DNA of 64,000 nt from an uncultured Sulfitobacter sp. Lineage in GTDB: Bacteria > Pseudomonadota > Alphaproteobacteria > Rhodobacterales > Rhodobacteraceae. The stretch covers positions 1 through 64,000 of the forward strand of contig CALFWM010000033.1 of assembly GCA_937928635.1 (NCBI GenBank), in the 5' to 3' direction. A model generated the notes under the pieces. That model had not been told where the DNA came from and ran no database searches. It saw only the letters and a program-made list of their open reading frames with translations. A program made the translations under genes and the position numbers. How positions within the stretch are numbered: position 1 is the stretch's first letter; the number at the start of each line of letters is the position of its first letter. Of the stretch, positions 44,711-53,358 are shown piece after piece.

Positions 44711-45075
44711 GCGAAAGGCTGGCCCTCCGGGGTCAGCCACCACAGCCCACACCTGCGCCCATCATGCGCTACCATGCCCCTAGCCTTCATCTTGGTGAGG
44801 ACGCTGCGCACCCGTAAGGTTGCCTCCCTGACAGTCCAGTCTGGCTTCCTGCACTGTATGTGAACAGCTACTTCGTCGCTGGTCATTGGCCCCATCCGCA
44901 GCACGTCCATAATTGCCGCCCTCATATGCCCGCGCCTAAAGGCTGTGCGGCACCTATGCTGCTTGTAAGCTGGAACGGCATCGCGAAGGGTCAGCAGCGT
45001 TAGGGCGATATCCCCCTGCTCACCCCCTGCGCGATACAGCGCGATCAGGGCATTGTTGATGGTTCTGTCCTGCAT
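44707..45075 (-). CDS. Transposon passenger: hypothetical protein, possible winged helix
   Basis: Protein of 122 residues starting MQDRTINNALIALYRAGG. Residues about 50-115 (MRAAIMDVLRMGPMTSDEVAVHI, VRSVLTKMKARGMVAHDG, WWLT) follow the pattern of a winged-helix DNA-binding domain. The ATG at 45075 has a run of seven G upstream; an in-frame TTG at 45105 is less likely. It lies just inside the right end of the transposon. Its role is unknown; regulation of the element is one guess. Confidence 0.65.
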   Translation of the reverse strand: MQDRTINNALIALYRAGGEQGDIALTLLTLRDAVPAYKQHRCRTAFRRGHMRAAIMDVLRMGPMTSDEVAVHIQCRKPDWTVREATLRVRSVLTKMKARGMVAHDGRRCGLWWLTPEGQPFA

Positions 45076-45121
45076 ACCCCCCCAGTATGGATTCACACCG
45101 CCCAATTGTTCAGCTATATTG

Positions 45122-45146
45122 TTGGTGCGCTTGATACATAAGGCCG
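45122..45146 (-). repeat. Right terminal inverted repeat of the transposon
   Basis: Reverse complement of the left end with one mismatch. On its outer side GAAATTTC continues into the EcsC-gene terminator. Inward similarity to the left end stops after CACCAA. Confidence 0.88.
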
Positions 45147-45147
45147 G

Positions 45148-45167
45148 AAATTTCTTTGAAGAAATTT
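45148..45167 (-). terminator. EcsC-gene terminator, split from its neighbour by the transposon
   Basis: AAATTTCTTTGAAGAAATTT is a perfect nine-base stem around TG that overlaps the last two bases of the EcsC gene on the minus strand. Its first seven bases, AAATTTC, are repeated at the other end of the transposon, so the insertion occurred inside this hairpin and duplicated part of it. Confidence 0.75.
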
Positions 45168-45933
45168 ACGCCTTCACAGGCACCTTGCCCATTCTTTCAT
45201 TCAGGCGGGTGACAAGCTCTGCGTGCAGAACATCTGCGTCAATCGCCAGTTTGCGCAGCCCAAAATGGATATGCGCCATATCCTCGTAGTAGCTGGTATA
45301 GGCATAATTTGTTGCCGCGCCGGCCACGGCCCCCAACACGGGCACCGCCTGGGCCGCCAGTTTCTGGCCCAGCACAACCGCAAGCCGTGGGGCCACCTTG
45401 GCGATCAGGGATTGCATCGCCTTACCTGTCAAGGTCACCCGCGCGGCCAGAAACCCAAGGTCCGCGCCGTCATCCCCTGACAGCGGTCCCGCTGCGGCAA
45501 AGACATGCACGCAGTCAAACTGCACGGACTCAGCCTCAGGATCAAAACCATGATCTGCCGCGACCCCTTGGATCACGCGCAACAGCAGGGTTGTGGTGAC
45601 CGGCAATTCGGCCAACGCCGTGGGCAAACCACCCATGCCCCCCGCCGCGCCCATGGCGGCGGAAACAGTCTGATTGAGCCAGCTTTTCTGATCCGGCACC
45701 ATGGTGCGGCTGGAATGGGCCGCCTTCATCGCCTGGTTCAGCGCGGTGATCGTTGCGGCCTCCAGATTGCCGCGCACGCCCTCGGGCAAAGTCTTGAGCA
45801 GGCTGTCCGCGCTGCCCCCCACAAGGTTCAGTACAGAGATGCCCAAGCCCCCTGCGTTCTTGTAGCGTTTGGCCAGCGCGTCCAGTTCCGCATCAACGTC
45901 GATGGTCTTGGGCTTATGATTTTCGATCTGCAT
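45166..45933 (-). CDS. EcsC family protein
   Basis: Protein of 255 residues of the EcsC family, widespread and of unclear role; in Bacillus ecsC lies in the Ecs ABC transporter operon. Glycine/alanine-rich amphipathic helices dominate (AAMGAAGGMGGLP; PVLGAVAGAATNYAYTSYY near the C-terminus), suggesting membrane association. A GAGGGG site precedes the ATG. It lies 46 bases downstream of the GNAT gene on the same strand. Confidence 0.85.
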   Translation of the reverse strand: MQIENHKPKTIDVDAELDALAKRYKNAGGLGISVLNLVGGSADSLLKTLPEGVRGNLEAATITALNQAMKAAHSSRTMVPDQKSWLNQTVSAAMGAAGGMGGLPTALAELPVTTTLLLRVIQGVAADHGFDPEAESVQFDCVHVFAAAGPLSGDDGADLGFLAARVTLTGKAMQSLIAKVAPRLAVVLGQKLAAQAVPVLGAVAGAATNYAYTSYYEDMAHIHFGLRKLAIDADVLHAELVTRLNERMGKVPVKA

Positions 45934-45979
45934 GAAGGCCCCTCTCTGGTTGATAACATGGGGCGCTGGCGTGATTTTT

Positions 45980-46468
45980 TCAATCCGTCCAGCGCGTGAC
46001 CTGCCCTGTAATGCCGTCCCATGCCCCCGGTGTCAGGGCCCGGCCCAGGATCCGTTCGGGGTTGGTGGGGGGCGGCATATGCACACCGGAAAGCTGCGAA
46101 AATCCAAAGCGGGAATAATAGGGGGCATCCCCTACCAGCATCACCCGCTGCCAGCCCTTTGGGGCCGCATGGCCCAGACTTTCGTTGATCAGGGCACGCC
46201 CCAACCCCTCACTTTGACGGGTGGGGTGCACCGCAACGGGGCCCAGCAGCAAACAGGCGGCCGCCCCGATATGAACCGGCCAATAGCGGATTGCCCCTGC
46301 CAAAATACCCTCTGCATCCCGCGCAACATGGCTGAGGCCGACCACGGGCGGCACACCGTCGCGCAACCGGTAAGACGAGAGTGCCGTGCGCCCCGGCGCA
46401 AAGCACAGATCATAAAGCGCCTCGACCTCCCAATCGTCGTCAGGTGTTTCAGGGATTAGGCTGTACAA
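45980..46468 (-). CDS. GNAT-family N-acetyltransferase
   Basis: Acetyl-CoA-dependent transferase of 162 residues. The acetyl-CoA site reads LLGPVAVHPTRQSEGLGRALINE (motif A, Q/R-x-x-G-x-A), followed by VMLVGDAPYYSRFGF, as in YhbS-like predicted acetyltransferases. The acceptor is unknown. It probably shares a transcript with the EcsC gene. Confidence 0.87.
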   Translation of the reverse strand: MYSLIPETPDDDWEVEALYDLCFAPGRTALSSYRLRDGVPPVVGLSHVARDAEGILAGAIRYWPVHIGAAACLLLGPVAVHPTRQSEGLGRALINESLGHAAPKGWQRVMLVGDAPYYSRFGFSQLSGVHMPPPTNPERILGRALTPGAWDGITGQVTRWTD

Positions 46469-46551
46469 AGGTCACACTCGTCCGGTTTGCAGTGGCATTG
46501 CCCCTAACATGGCGCTAGCCATGGGGCAAACCTGCGAAAGGAAATGAGCTG

Positions 46552-47157
46552 ATGTTTTACCGCCCCGTCGACGGCCACGATTTACCGCACAACCCGTTTA
46601 ATGCGCTGATCACCCCGCGCCCGATTGGCTGGATTTCAACGCGCTCGGCAGCAGGGGAGGACAACCTGTCGCCATATTCGTTCTTCAATGGTGCGGCTTA
46701 CGTGCCGCCGCAGGTTATGTTTTCGTCCACCGGGGCAAAGGAGGATGTGGGCGATACCAAGGATAACGTCGCCAACATCCGCGAAACCGGGGTGTTTTGC
46801 GTAAATGTCTGTGCCGCAGATCAGAAAGACGCAATGAATGCATCCTCGGCCACCCTACCACGCGGGGTAGATGAGTTTACCCATGCGGGCGTCGTCAAAG
46901 CGGCGTGTTCAGTAATCGACTGCGCGCGCGTGGCGGATGCCCCCGCCACGCTGGAGTGTCGTATGACGCAGATTATCCCGTTGAAAGGGCCAAGCAATTT
47001 TGTGGTGCTGGGCGAAGTGGTTGGTATTCATCTTCGGGAGGATTGTATCGTCGATGGCAAGTTTGACGCGACCAAATATGTGCCTTTGGCCCGGATGGGG
47101 TATCGCGATTATACCGCTGTTGAAGAGGTGTTTGAGTTGATCCGTCCGGATGATTGA
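46552..47157 (+). CDS. Flavin-reductase-like FMN-binding split-barrel protein
   Basis: Protein of 201 residues of the flavin reductase/DIM6-NTAB family. The N-terminus PFNALITPRPIGWISTRS and the following NLSPYSFFNGAAYVPPQVMFS form the FMN-binding site typical of the family. A strong GAAAGGAAA site lies upstream. It might supply reduced flavin or be a stand-alone oxidoreductase. No partner is adjacent. Confidence 0.87.
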   Translation: MFYRPVDGHDLPHNPFNALITPRPIGWISTRSAAGEDNLSPYSFFNGAAYVPPQVMFSSTGAKEDVGDTKDNVANIRETGVFCVNVCAADQKDAMNASSATLPRGVDEFTHAGVVKAACSVIDCARVADAPATLECRMTQIIPLKGPSNFVVLGEVVGIHLREDCIVDGKFDATKYVPLARMGYRDYTAVEEVFELIRPDD

Positions 47158-47230
47158 ACAGGTGTTCGCGCGGGATGAGATGGCGGGATTGAGTTTATTG
47201 GAAGGGTGAAAGGGGTGCTGCGCGCGGCCC

Positions 47231-47821
47231 TCAGAGCTGCGCCCAGACGGCAAGGCTTACAACCGTGAGCATGGCAAGGGCCATTGCGATGTTGACGGCG
47301 CGTTGCGTGCCGGGGGACAGAGCCATGGCGCGCAAAGTGATGCCGGCCCAAAGCCAGCCAAAGTGGATCGGCAGCCAGATCACGTTCAGGATCACGAATT
47401 TGATCACCACCTCGGCCAGTGCATTGTCGGGCAGGAAGTTAAACCCGGTGAAGACCGCCGTGCCAACCGCGTAGGCTTTGGGGTTGATAAGCTGCAAGGT
47501 GATCCCACCCCAGAATCCCGGTGCCTCCGCACGCTCGATAAAGGCGATCCTGGCCCCTGCAAATGCGATCCGGGCAGCGAGGTACAGCAGATAAGCCGTT
47601 GAGGCCGCAAAAAGCATCAGCCGGATGCGGGGATCGGCCAGTACCAGTGCCGCAAGGCCGCTGACAACCGCCAGCATCACCAGATTGCTGCCCGTGCACA
47701 GCCCCCAGAGGTAGCGCCGTCCCTGCAGGGCGCCGAAACCAGAACCAACCCCCGCCAGCGACAAGACCCCCGGCCCCGGTGTCACCAGCAGAAAGAAAAC
47801 AGCGGCGGCAAAGGTCAGCAC
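47231..47821 (-). CDS. LysE-family amino acid exporter
   Basis: Inner-membrane transporter of 196 residues (LysE/RhtB). The N-terminal signature VTPGPGVLSLAGVGSGFG and about six hydrophobic helices are present, full length for the family. The start appears to be GTG at 47821, three bases after the SulP stop, so it is probably coupled to the SulP gene. Its substrate is unknown. Confidence 0.87.
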   Translation of the reverse strand: MLTFAAAVFFLLVTPGPGVLSLAGVGSGFGALQGRRYLWGLCTGSNLVMLAVVSGLAALVLADPRIRLMLFAASTAYLLYLAARIAFAGARIAFIERAEAPGFWGGITLQLINPKAYAVGTAVFTGFNFLPDNALAEVVIKFVILNVIWLPIHFGWLWAGITLRAMALSPGTQRAVNIAMALAMLTVVSLAVWAQL

Positions 47822-47824
47822 AGC

Positions 47825-49492
47825 TTAGTGTCCGCCCAAAATCCCGGTGCGCACAGAGTAATCCACCGCCAATTCGTATTCCGGATCATCATCACTGTCG
47901 ACCATAAGGTGGCCCGCTTTGGTCAACAATCTGTGGCAGTCACGGGTCAGGTGGCGCAGCATTATCTTTTTGCCTTCGTCCTCGTATTTTCCGGCAATCG
48001 CCTCAATGGCCTGCAGGGCAGATTGATCCACCACACGGCTGTCGGCAAAGTCGATGATCACACAATCCGGGTCGGCATCCACAGTGAACAGTTCCGCAAA
48101 ACCATCCGATGAGCCAAAGAAAAGCGGCCCGTGGATTTCATAGACCTTTGCGCCCTCTTCGGTGTGGGATTCGCGGGTAGTTGCGTGAATGCGGCGTGCG
48201 TTGTTCCAGGCATAGGCCAAGGCAGAGACGATCACGCCCACCACCACGGCAACAGCAAGGTCTTCGTACACAGTGACAACCGTGACCAAAAGGATCACAA
48301 AGGCATCCGTCAGCGGCACTTTGCGCAGGATCGTCAGAGAGTTCCAGGCGAATGTGCCGATCACCACCATGAACATCACGCCCACCAGGGCGGCCAGTGG
48401 GATCAGTTCAATCACGGAGGAGCCGACCAGAATGAACAACAACAAAAACACCGCCGCCGCGATGCCCGCAACGCGCGTACGGCCCCCCGATTTGACGTTG
48501 ATCATCGACTGACCAATCATCGCGCAGCCCCCCATGCCACCAAAGAACCCGGTGACCGTATTGGCAACACCCTGGGCGATACATTCCTGGCTGGCGCCGC
48601 CGCGTTTGTTGGTCATATCGCCCACAAGGTTCAGCGTCAGCAGGCTTTCGATCAGGCCAATGGCCGCCAGAATGACCGCATAAGGTGCGATGATATAAAG
48701 GGTTTCCAGGGTAAAGGGCGCAAGTGCCGTGCCATAAATCCCTACACCCTCGCCAAAGGGGTTGTGAAAGGCAGGAAAGCCGCCCTCAATCGAGGCCAGA
48801 TCGCCAACGCGGGGCACGTCCATGCCTGTGGCAATCACCACCGCCGCGACAATGCCGATGCCCGCAAGGGGCGCGGGAACAAATTTCGTGATGCGCGGCA
48901 TGACCCAGATGATCGCCATGGTCGCGGCCACAAGGGCCAGCATCAGATAAAGCGGCTGCCCCGACAGCCATTCGCCCCCGCCCATACCATGGCCGGTATC
49001 AACCATGGTGCCGGGCACCTTGAACTGGGTCATCTGCGCCAGAAAAATCACAATCGCCAGACCGTTCACAAACCCCAGCATCACCGGGTGTGGCACAAGG
49101 CGGATGAACTTGCCCCATTGCATGACGCCTGCAAATATCTGGATCGCGCCCATCAACACCACTGTGGCAAAGAGGTATTCAACCCCGTGCTGGGCGACCA
49201 ACGCAACCATCACAACCGCCAAGGCCCCGGTGGCACCCGAAATCATCCCCGGCCGACCGCCGATCAGAGCCGTGATCAGCCCCACCAGAAACGCCGCGTA
49301 TAAACCCACCAGCGGGTGCACCCCTGCGACAAAGGCAAAGGCAACCGCCTCGGGCACCAATGCAAGGGCCACAGTCAGCCCCGAGAGCAGCTCAATGCGC
49401 AAACGCCCGATAGAAAATCCATCCTCCGGCATCCAGCGCAAATCGGTCACATCAAGATTTTTGGTGAAGCTGCGCAGGCTGGCACGGGGCAT
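47825..49492 (-). CDS. SulP-family anion permease with STAS domain
   Basis: Inner-membrane transporter of 555 residues. Ten or more hydrophobic helices carry SulP signatures (LTVALALVPEAVAFAFVAGVHPLVGLY; GGMGGCAMIGQSMIN). A C-terminal STAS domain (about 440-550) contains IDFADSRVVDQSALQAIEAI. Family members move sulfate, bicarbonate or organic anions. A sulfatase lies just upstream on the same strand, making sulfate attractive but unproven. Confidence 0.9.
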   Translation of the reverse strand: MPRASLRSFTKNLDVTDLRWMPEDGFSIGRLRIELLSGLTVALALVPEAVAFAFVAGVHPLVGLYAAFLVGLITALIGGRPGMISGATGALAVVMVALVAQHGVEYLFATVVLMGAIQIFAGVMQWGKFIRLVPHPVMLGFVNGLAIVIFLAQMTQFKVPGTMVDTGHGMGGGEWLSGQPLYLMLALVAATMAIIWVMPRITKFVPAPLAGIGIVAAVVIATGMDVPRVGDLASIEGGFPAFHNPFGEGVGIYGTALAPFTLETLYIIAPYAVILAAIGLIESLLTLNLVGDMTNKRGGASQECIAQGVANTVTGFFGGMGGCAMIGQSMINVKSGGRTRVAGIAAAVFLLLFILVGSSVIELIPLAALVGVMFMVVIGTFAWNSLTILRKVPLTDAFVILLVTVVTVYEDLAVAVVVGVIVSALAYAWNNARRIHATTRESHTEEGAKVYEIHGPLFFGSSDGFAELFTVDADPDCVIIDFADSRVVDQSALQAIEAIAGKYEDEGKKIMLRHLTRDCHRLLTKAGHLMVDSDDDPEYELAVDYSVRTGILGGH

Positions 49493-49642
49493 AAGACATC
49501 CTTTGAGGGGTCGGGGATGAAAGGGTGTAACCCTTGTTGAGCCGCGTCCTAGTGCAGTTTGGCGCAGATGGAAACCCTGCCGGGACCCGCCACACGGCCT
49601 GCACGGTTCGTAAAATTGAACAGGCAGAGCACCGCAGATCGC

Positions 49643-50995
49643 TTAAGGAGCCGCCGGAGCGTCCAGATCAAGGCCGTATTCCTTGCAGCAGTCCGCGTGG
49701 GCCAGTTGCATGTCTGCGTAGTCCGGGTGATCCGGCCCCAGATCGCGGGTCTGCCACCAATCGTTGGACAGGTCATAAAATTGCGTTGTGCCATCGCCGT
49801 AGCGGATAAACCTGTATTTTCCCTTACGCACAGCGGCATTGTCGTGAAGAAACGTTGGCACGGCGCGGTCTGGCACGCGGTCCAACTGCATCTGCGGACG
49901 CAAGGAGCGGCCCACACTCCCCTTGATCGGGGGCAGATCAAGGTAATCCATCACTGTTGGCCCCACGTCGATCAATCCAACCGGATCTGTGACCACCTGC
50001 GCAATCGGGTGATCCGGGTCGTGGATGATCAGTGGGACATTTGCGACCTGTTCCCACAGGGTATGTTTGCGGAACAGATTGCGCTCGCCCAGATGGAACC
50101 CGTGATCAGACACCAGAATCACAATCGTATTATCCGCATGGCGCGACGTCTTGAGCGCGTCCCACACCCGGCCCAGATGTTGATCCGTGTGGGTCAGCGC
50201 GGAAAAATAATTGCGCACGCTTTTCTGCCAGTGTTTGACCTTGCTGGTATCAATGTTCTGCGTGGTTTCGGCCAGCATATGGGCGTTTTCATCAAATCCA
50301 TCGGCCCAGGCCTTGGGCTGTTTGATAAAACGCGGATTGTACATCTCTTTGAACCGTTTTGGCGTGGTCCAGGGGCCGTGAGGCCCTGAAAACCCGACCT
50401 CGCGGTAAAACGGTTTATCAACTGGGTGCTTGTTCAGGAATACCTTTGCGGAATCAGCAACTTGATGATCGTAGAACCATTTGTCATCCGTCTCATTCAA
50501 GGTCGCCAGCCCACCGCGAAACCCGCCGTATTCAATGCGCTCAATAGTATCGGGTGGATCACCCTCCTGTCCTGAATACATTTTACGTCGATCCGTGGTG
50601 AACCGTCTGCGTCGGTCGGAAAACAACACTTTGTGGATATCTCCGGGCAGCGGGACAAACCCCCGCATCACCTTGCCCCCGGAGGAGCAAAAATAGCCAT
50701 TTTGCCTGAGCCGGTAGGGCCACATGTCTTCGGGCAGAATTTTCTCAAAATAATTCTTGTCCGAGCCGGTTACCCCCGTTTGATGCGGCGATTTACCGGA
50801 CATGAAACTGGCACGGGACGGGCTACACACAGGGGCCTGGCAATAGGCACTTTGAAACGCTGTGGACTGCGCGCAAATGCGGTCAAGGTTGGGCGTTTTC
50901 AGCTCGATCCCAAAAATCGCCTTGTAACGCCAATAAGCGACCGCATCATCAAGACTGATCAGCAGAATATTTTTTTGCGCACCGGTCCCAGACAT
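49643..50995 (-). CDS. Cys-type sulfatase
   Basis: Arylsulfatase-superfamily hydrolase of 450 residues. The formylglycine signature is C57-S-P-S-R, preceded by the metal-binding SLDD near 14; a second metal region is SDHGFHLGERN near 300. It resembles iduronate-2-sulfatase and similar glycan or choline sulfatases. No clear signal peptide is seen, so it may act in the cytoplasm. Conversion of Cys57 needs a maturase that is not encoded nearby. Confidence 0.9.
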   Translation of the reverse strand: MSGTGAQKNILLISLDDAVAYWRYKAIFGIELKTPNLDRICAQSTAFQSAYCQAPVCSPSRASFMSGKSPHQTGVTGSDKNYFEKILPEDMWPYRLRQNGYFCSSGGKVMRGFVPLPGDIHKVLFSDRRRRFTTDRRKMYSGQEGDPPDTIERIEYGGFRGGLATLNETDDKWFYDHQVADSAKVFLNKHPVDKPFYREVGFSGPHGPWTTPKRFKEMYNPRFIKQPKAWADGFDENAHMLAETTQNIDTSKVKHWQKSVRNYFSALTHTDQHLGRVWDALKTSRHADNTIVILVSDHGFHLGERNLFRKHTLWEQVANVPLIIHDPDHPIAQVVTDPVGLIDVGPTVMDYLDLPPIKGSVGRSLRPQMQLDRVPDRAVPTFLHDNAAVRKGKYRFIRYGDGTTQFYDLSNDWWQTRDLGPDHPDYADMQLAHADCCKEYGLDLDAPAAP

Positions 50996-51240
50996 GGCAT
51001 GCCCTCGATAGAATTCTAGTAAACGCTCCTAGGATCAAAGCATTAAGGTTTGGTGATCTTATGTGTACACGCAACCCGGCGTGTGTGGCCATGTCGGCAT
51101 GACCAAACGGGCGGGATATGGACCAAAGCCTGTCCGGAGCATGGCAATTCGGCCACCCATCAGCCGCTGCGTGGTGGCAAAGTGATCTTTTCAATGCAGC
51201 TGCAAATGTGCACATTGCGCGCGACAGCAAAGGACACCCC

Positions 51241-52119
51241 ATGACACAGACAAAAATTGCCGTGATCGGCGGCTCTGGCATTTATGACATCAACGGGCTG
51301 GAAGGTGCGGCATGGGTGCAGGTGGACACGCCATGGGGTGCTCCGTCTGACCAGATCCTGACCGGGACATTGGATGGTGTTGAGATGGCGTTTTTGCCAC
51401 GTCACGGGCGCGGGCATGTACACGCACCCACCACAGTGCCCTATCGCGCCAACATTGATGCGCTGAAACGGCTGGGCTGCACAGATGTAATCAGCGTATC
51501 GGCCTGCGGATCGTTCCGCGAGGAAATGGCACCGGGGGATTTTGTCATTGTAGATCAGTTTATTGACCGCACTTTCGCCCGCGAGAAATCCTTCTTTGGC
51601 ACGGGCTGTGTGGCGCACGTGAGCGTGGCGCATCCCACCTGTCCGCGTCTGAGCGACGCCTGTGAGACCGCCGCGCGCGACACCGGGATCAGCGTGCACC
51701 GTAGCGGCACGTATCTCGCGATGGAGGGGCCGCAGTTTTCCACTCTGGCGGAATCAAAGATGTACCGCGAAAGCTGGGGCGCAGATGTGATTGGGATGAC
51801 CAATATGCCAGAGGCCAAACTCGCCCGTGAAGCGGAGCTCTGTTACGCCTCCGTCGCGATGATCACGGATTACGACAGTTGGCACCCTGAGCACGGCGAA
51901 GTGGACGTGACAGAGATCATCAAAACCCTGATGGGCAATGCGGACAAGGGCCGCAATCTGGTCGCACGATTGCCCGCCTTGCTGGAGGCCGCACGTGCCC
52001 CCTGCCCGCATGGCTGTGACCGCGCCCTTGAATTTGCCATTCTGACGCAACCCGACGCGCGCGATCCGGGTTTGGTTGCAAAACTGGACGCTGTCGCGGG
52101 GCGTGTGTTGAACGGCTAG
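51241..52119 (+). CDS. mtnP: S-methyl-5'-thioadenosine phosphorylase
   Basis: Purine-salvage enzyme of 292 residues that splits methylthioadenosine with phosphate to adenine and methylthioribose-1-phosphate. Signatures: IAVIGGSGIYDI, FLPRHGRGHVHAPTTVPYRANI, SVSACGSFREE, and the adenine-site MEGPQFSTLAES. The ATG at 51241 starts the conserved domain; 41 upstream in-frame residues are rejected. apt lies 1.2 kb downstream and would reuse the adenine. Confidence 0.94.
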   Translation: MTQTKIAVIGGSGIYDINGLEGAAWVQVDTPWGAPSDQILTGTLDGVEMAFLPRHGRGHVHAPTTVPYRANIDALKRLGCTDVISVSACGSFREEMAPGDFVIVDQFIDRTFAREKSFFGTGCVAHVSVAHPTCPRLSDACETAARDTGISVHRSGTYLAMEGPQFSTLAESKMYRESWGADVIGMTNMPEAKLAREAELCYASVAMITDYDSWHPEHGEVDVTEIIKTLMGNADKGRNLVARLPALLEAARAPCPHGCDRALEFAILTQPDARDPGLVAKLDAVAGRVLNG

Positions 52120-52859
52120 GCACAGCCCGGTGGCGCGTCTTCCTCCACCTCAAGCGCGATCAGGCTGCGCAAATCACGCGGGCTGATCACACCCGTCACC
52201 AATGTGCGCCCCACCACCAACCCCGGCGTGCCCACAAACCCAAAGGCGCGAAACGCACTGGCACTGCGGGCCAGTTGGGTTTCGGTTGCAGGGGCGCTGA
52301 GGTCTTGCATAAAGCGTTCAACATCCAACCCGTTTTCCTCGGCAAAGGCGCGCATGTAGGCGGAGGTGGGCACAAAACTGGTGCGGATCAGACGGGATTG
52401 AAACGCCTCAAACGCCCCTTGCTGCATGGCTGCCAAGGCCCCGCGCGCCGCCAATTGTGACGCCCGGCCCAGCAGGGGCACCTGATGCCAGACGGTGCTG
52501 ACCTGCGGCACGTCCTTCACGATGTCATGCAGTTGCATGTCCAGCACGCGACAATAGGGGCAGAAGAAATCGGAAAACGAGGCGATGGTCAGTTGGCCCG
52601 CCCCCCGCACGCCGCCCTGAAAGGTCACCGCACAAAGGTCACGCCCTTGCGGGACCGGGGCGCTCCCGGCCTGATCCAGCCCCACCAGCCCGACATTTGA
52701 GGTGGTGATGCCCTGCCCTGCGATGCGCCGAAACCCCGCCGGTTGTGCCACGGGGGTAAAGGCCAGTTTGGGCGCCGGCCAGATGGCGCGCGCCCCGGTA
52801 AACGCACCATACCCCACCCCCGCCAGACCCAGCGCAATGAGGCTGCGGCGGCTTAACAT
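52116..52859 (-). CDS. DsbA-like periplasmic thiol oxidoreductase
   Basis: Thioredoxin-fold protein of 247 residues with a Tat-like leader (SRRSLIALGLAGVGYGAF) that would place it outside the cytoplasm. The active site is C100-P-Y-C103 and the cis-Pro loop is VGTPGLVV near 220. A role in disulfide formation or isomerisation is likely. Its stop overlaps the mtnP stop by four bases (convergent genes). Confidence 0.87.
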   Translation of the reverse strand: MLSRRSLIALGLAGVGYGAFTGARAIWPAPKLAFTPVAQPAGFRRIAGQGITTSNVGLVGLDQAGSAPVPQGRDLCAVTFQGGVRGAGQLTIASFSDFFCPYCRVLDMQLHDIVKDVPQVSTVWHQVPLLGRASQLAARGALAAMQQGAFEAFQSRLIRTSFVPTSAYMRAFAEENGLDVERFMQDLSAPATETQLARSASAFRAFGFVGTPGLVVGRTLVTGVISPRDLRSLIALEVEEDAPPGCA

Positions 52860-52950
52860 GGCGGGCCACCGCAAAGCGCCCAAAGGGGTTTGACAAGCCG
52901 CGCGATATGCCGCTTTGATTGCAAGGTTGCGTTCATAAGGAGCCCCTATC

Positions 52951-53358
52951 ATGTCGTTTGAACTCTGGCTTGCATTTGTTGCGGCCACCACGGCTTTGTT
53001 ACTGATCCCCGGCCCAACCGTGCTGCTGGTGCTGAGCTATGCGCTCAGCAAAGGGCGCTCTGTCGCGGTGGCCTCGGCGGCGGTCACGGCCCTGAACCCC
53101 AAATCAATCGCCTTTTTCATCGCCTTTGTGCCGCAGTTCATCCGGGCCGATGCGCCGCTGATGCCGCAATTCAGCATCCTGATTGCAACCTTTGTGACCC
53201 TTGCGGCAGTGAATGCGCTGGCCTATGCGCTGCTGGCAGACCGCCTGCGCCGCGTCATCGCACGCCCCTCTGTTCTCACCTGGATCACCCGTGGCGGCGG
53301 GCTGGCCCTGATCACCATGGGCGTTCTGACCGCCACACTCAAAAGGACCGCGCCATGA
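52951..53358 (+). pseudogene. LysE-family transporter with an internal in-frame deletion
   Basis: Frame of 135 residues where family members have about 205. The N-terminus [19 protein letters not shown] and the C-terminal half ([19 protein letters not shown] onward) are normal LysE/RhtB sequence, but the 65-75 residues that usually lie between are missing: SVAVASAA runs straight into VTALNPKS. The reading frame is kept and the start overlaps nothing; the stop overlaps the apt start (ATGA). Probably non-functional as a transporter but retained as the leader cistron of apt. Confidence 0.75.

Larger units (their letters stand above)
42164..45146 (+). mobile_element. IS1595-family transposon with passenger genes
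   Basis: The ends are inverted repeats of 25 bases with one mismatch: left 42164-42188 begins CGGCCTTATGTATCAA, and right 45122-45146 is its reverse complement. The flanks carry AAATTTC at 42157-42163 and 45148-45154, a probable target duplication of seven bases (eight with one mismatch; IS1595 elements make eight). Joining the flanks across one copy restores a perfect hairpin, AAATTTCTTTGAAGAAATTT. Inside are an IS1595/ISXO2-type transposase and five other small genes. The nearly intact ends and duplication suggest a fairly recent insertion. Confidence 0.88.

Noticed and set aside
48131..49303. 390-codon open frame on the plus strand
   Set aside because: Antisense to the SulP gene; His/Gln/Arg/Asn-rich composition typical of shadow frames in GC-rich DNA.
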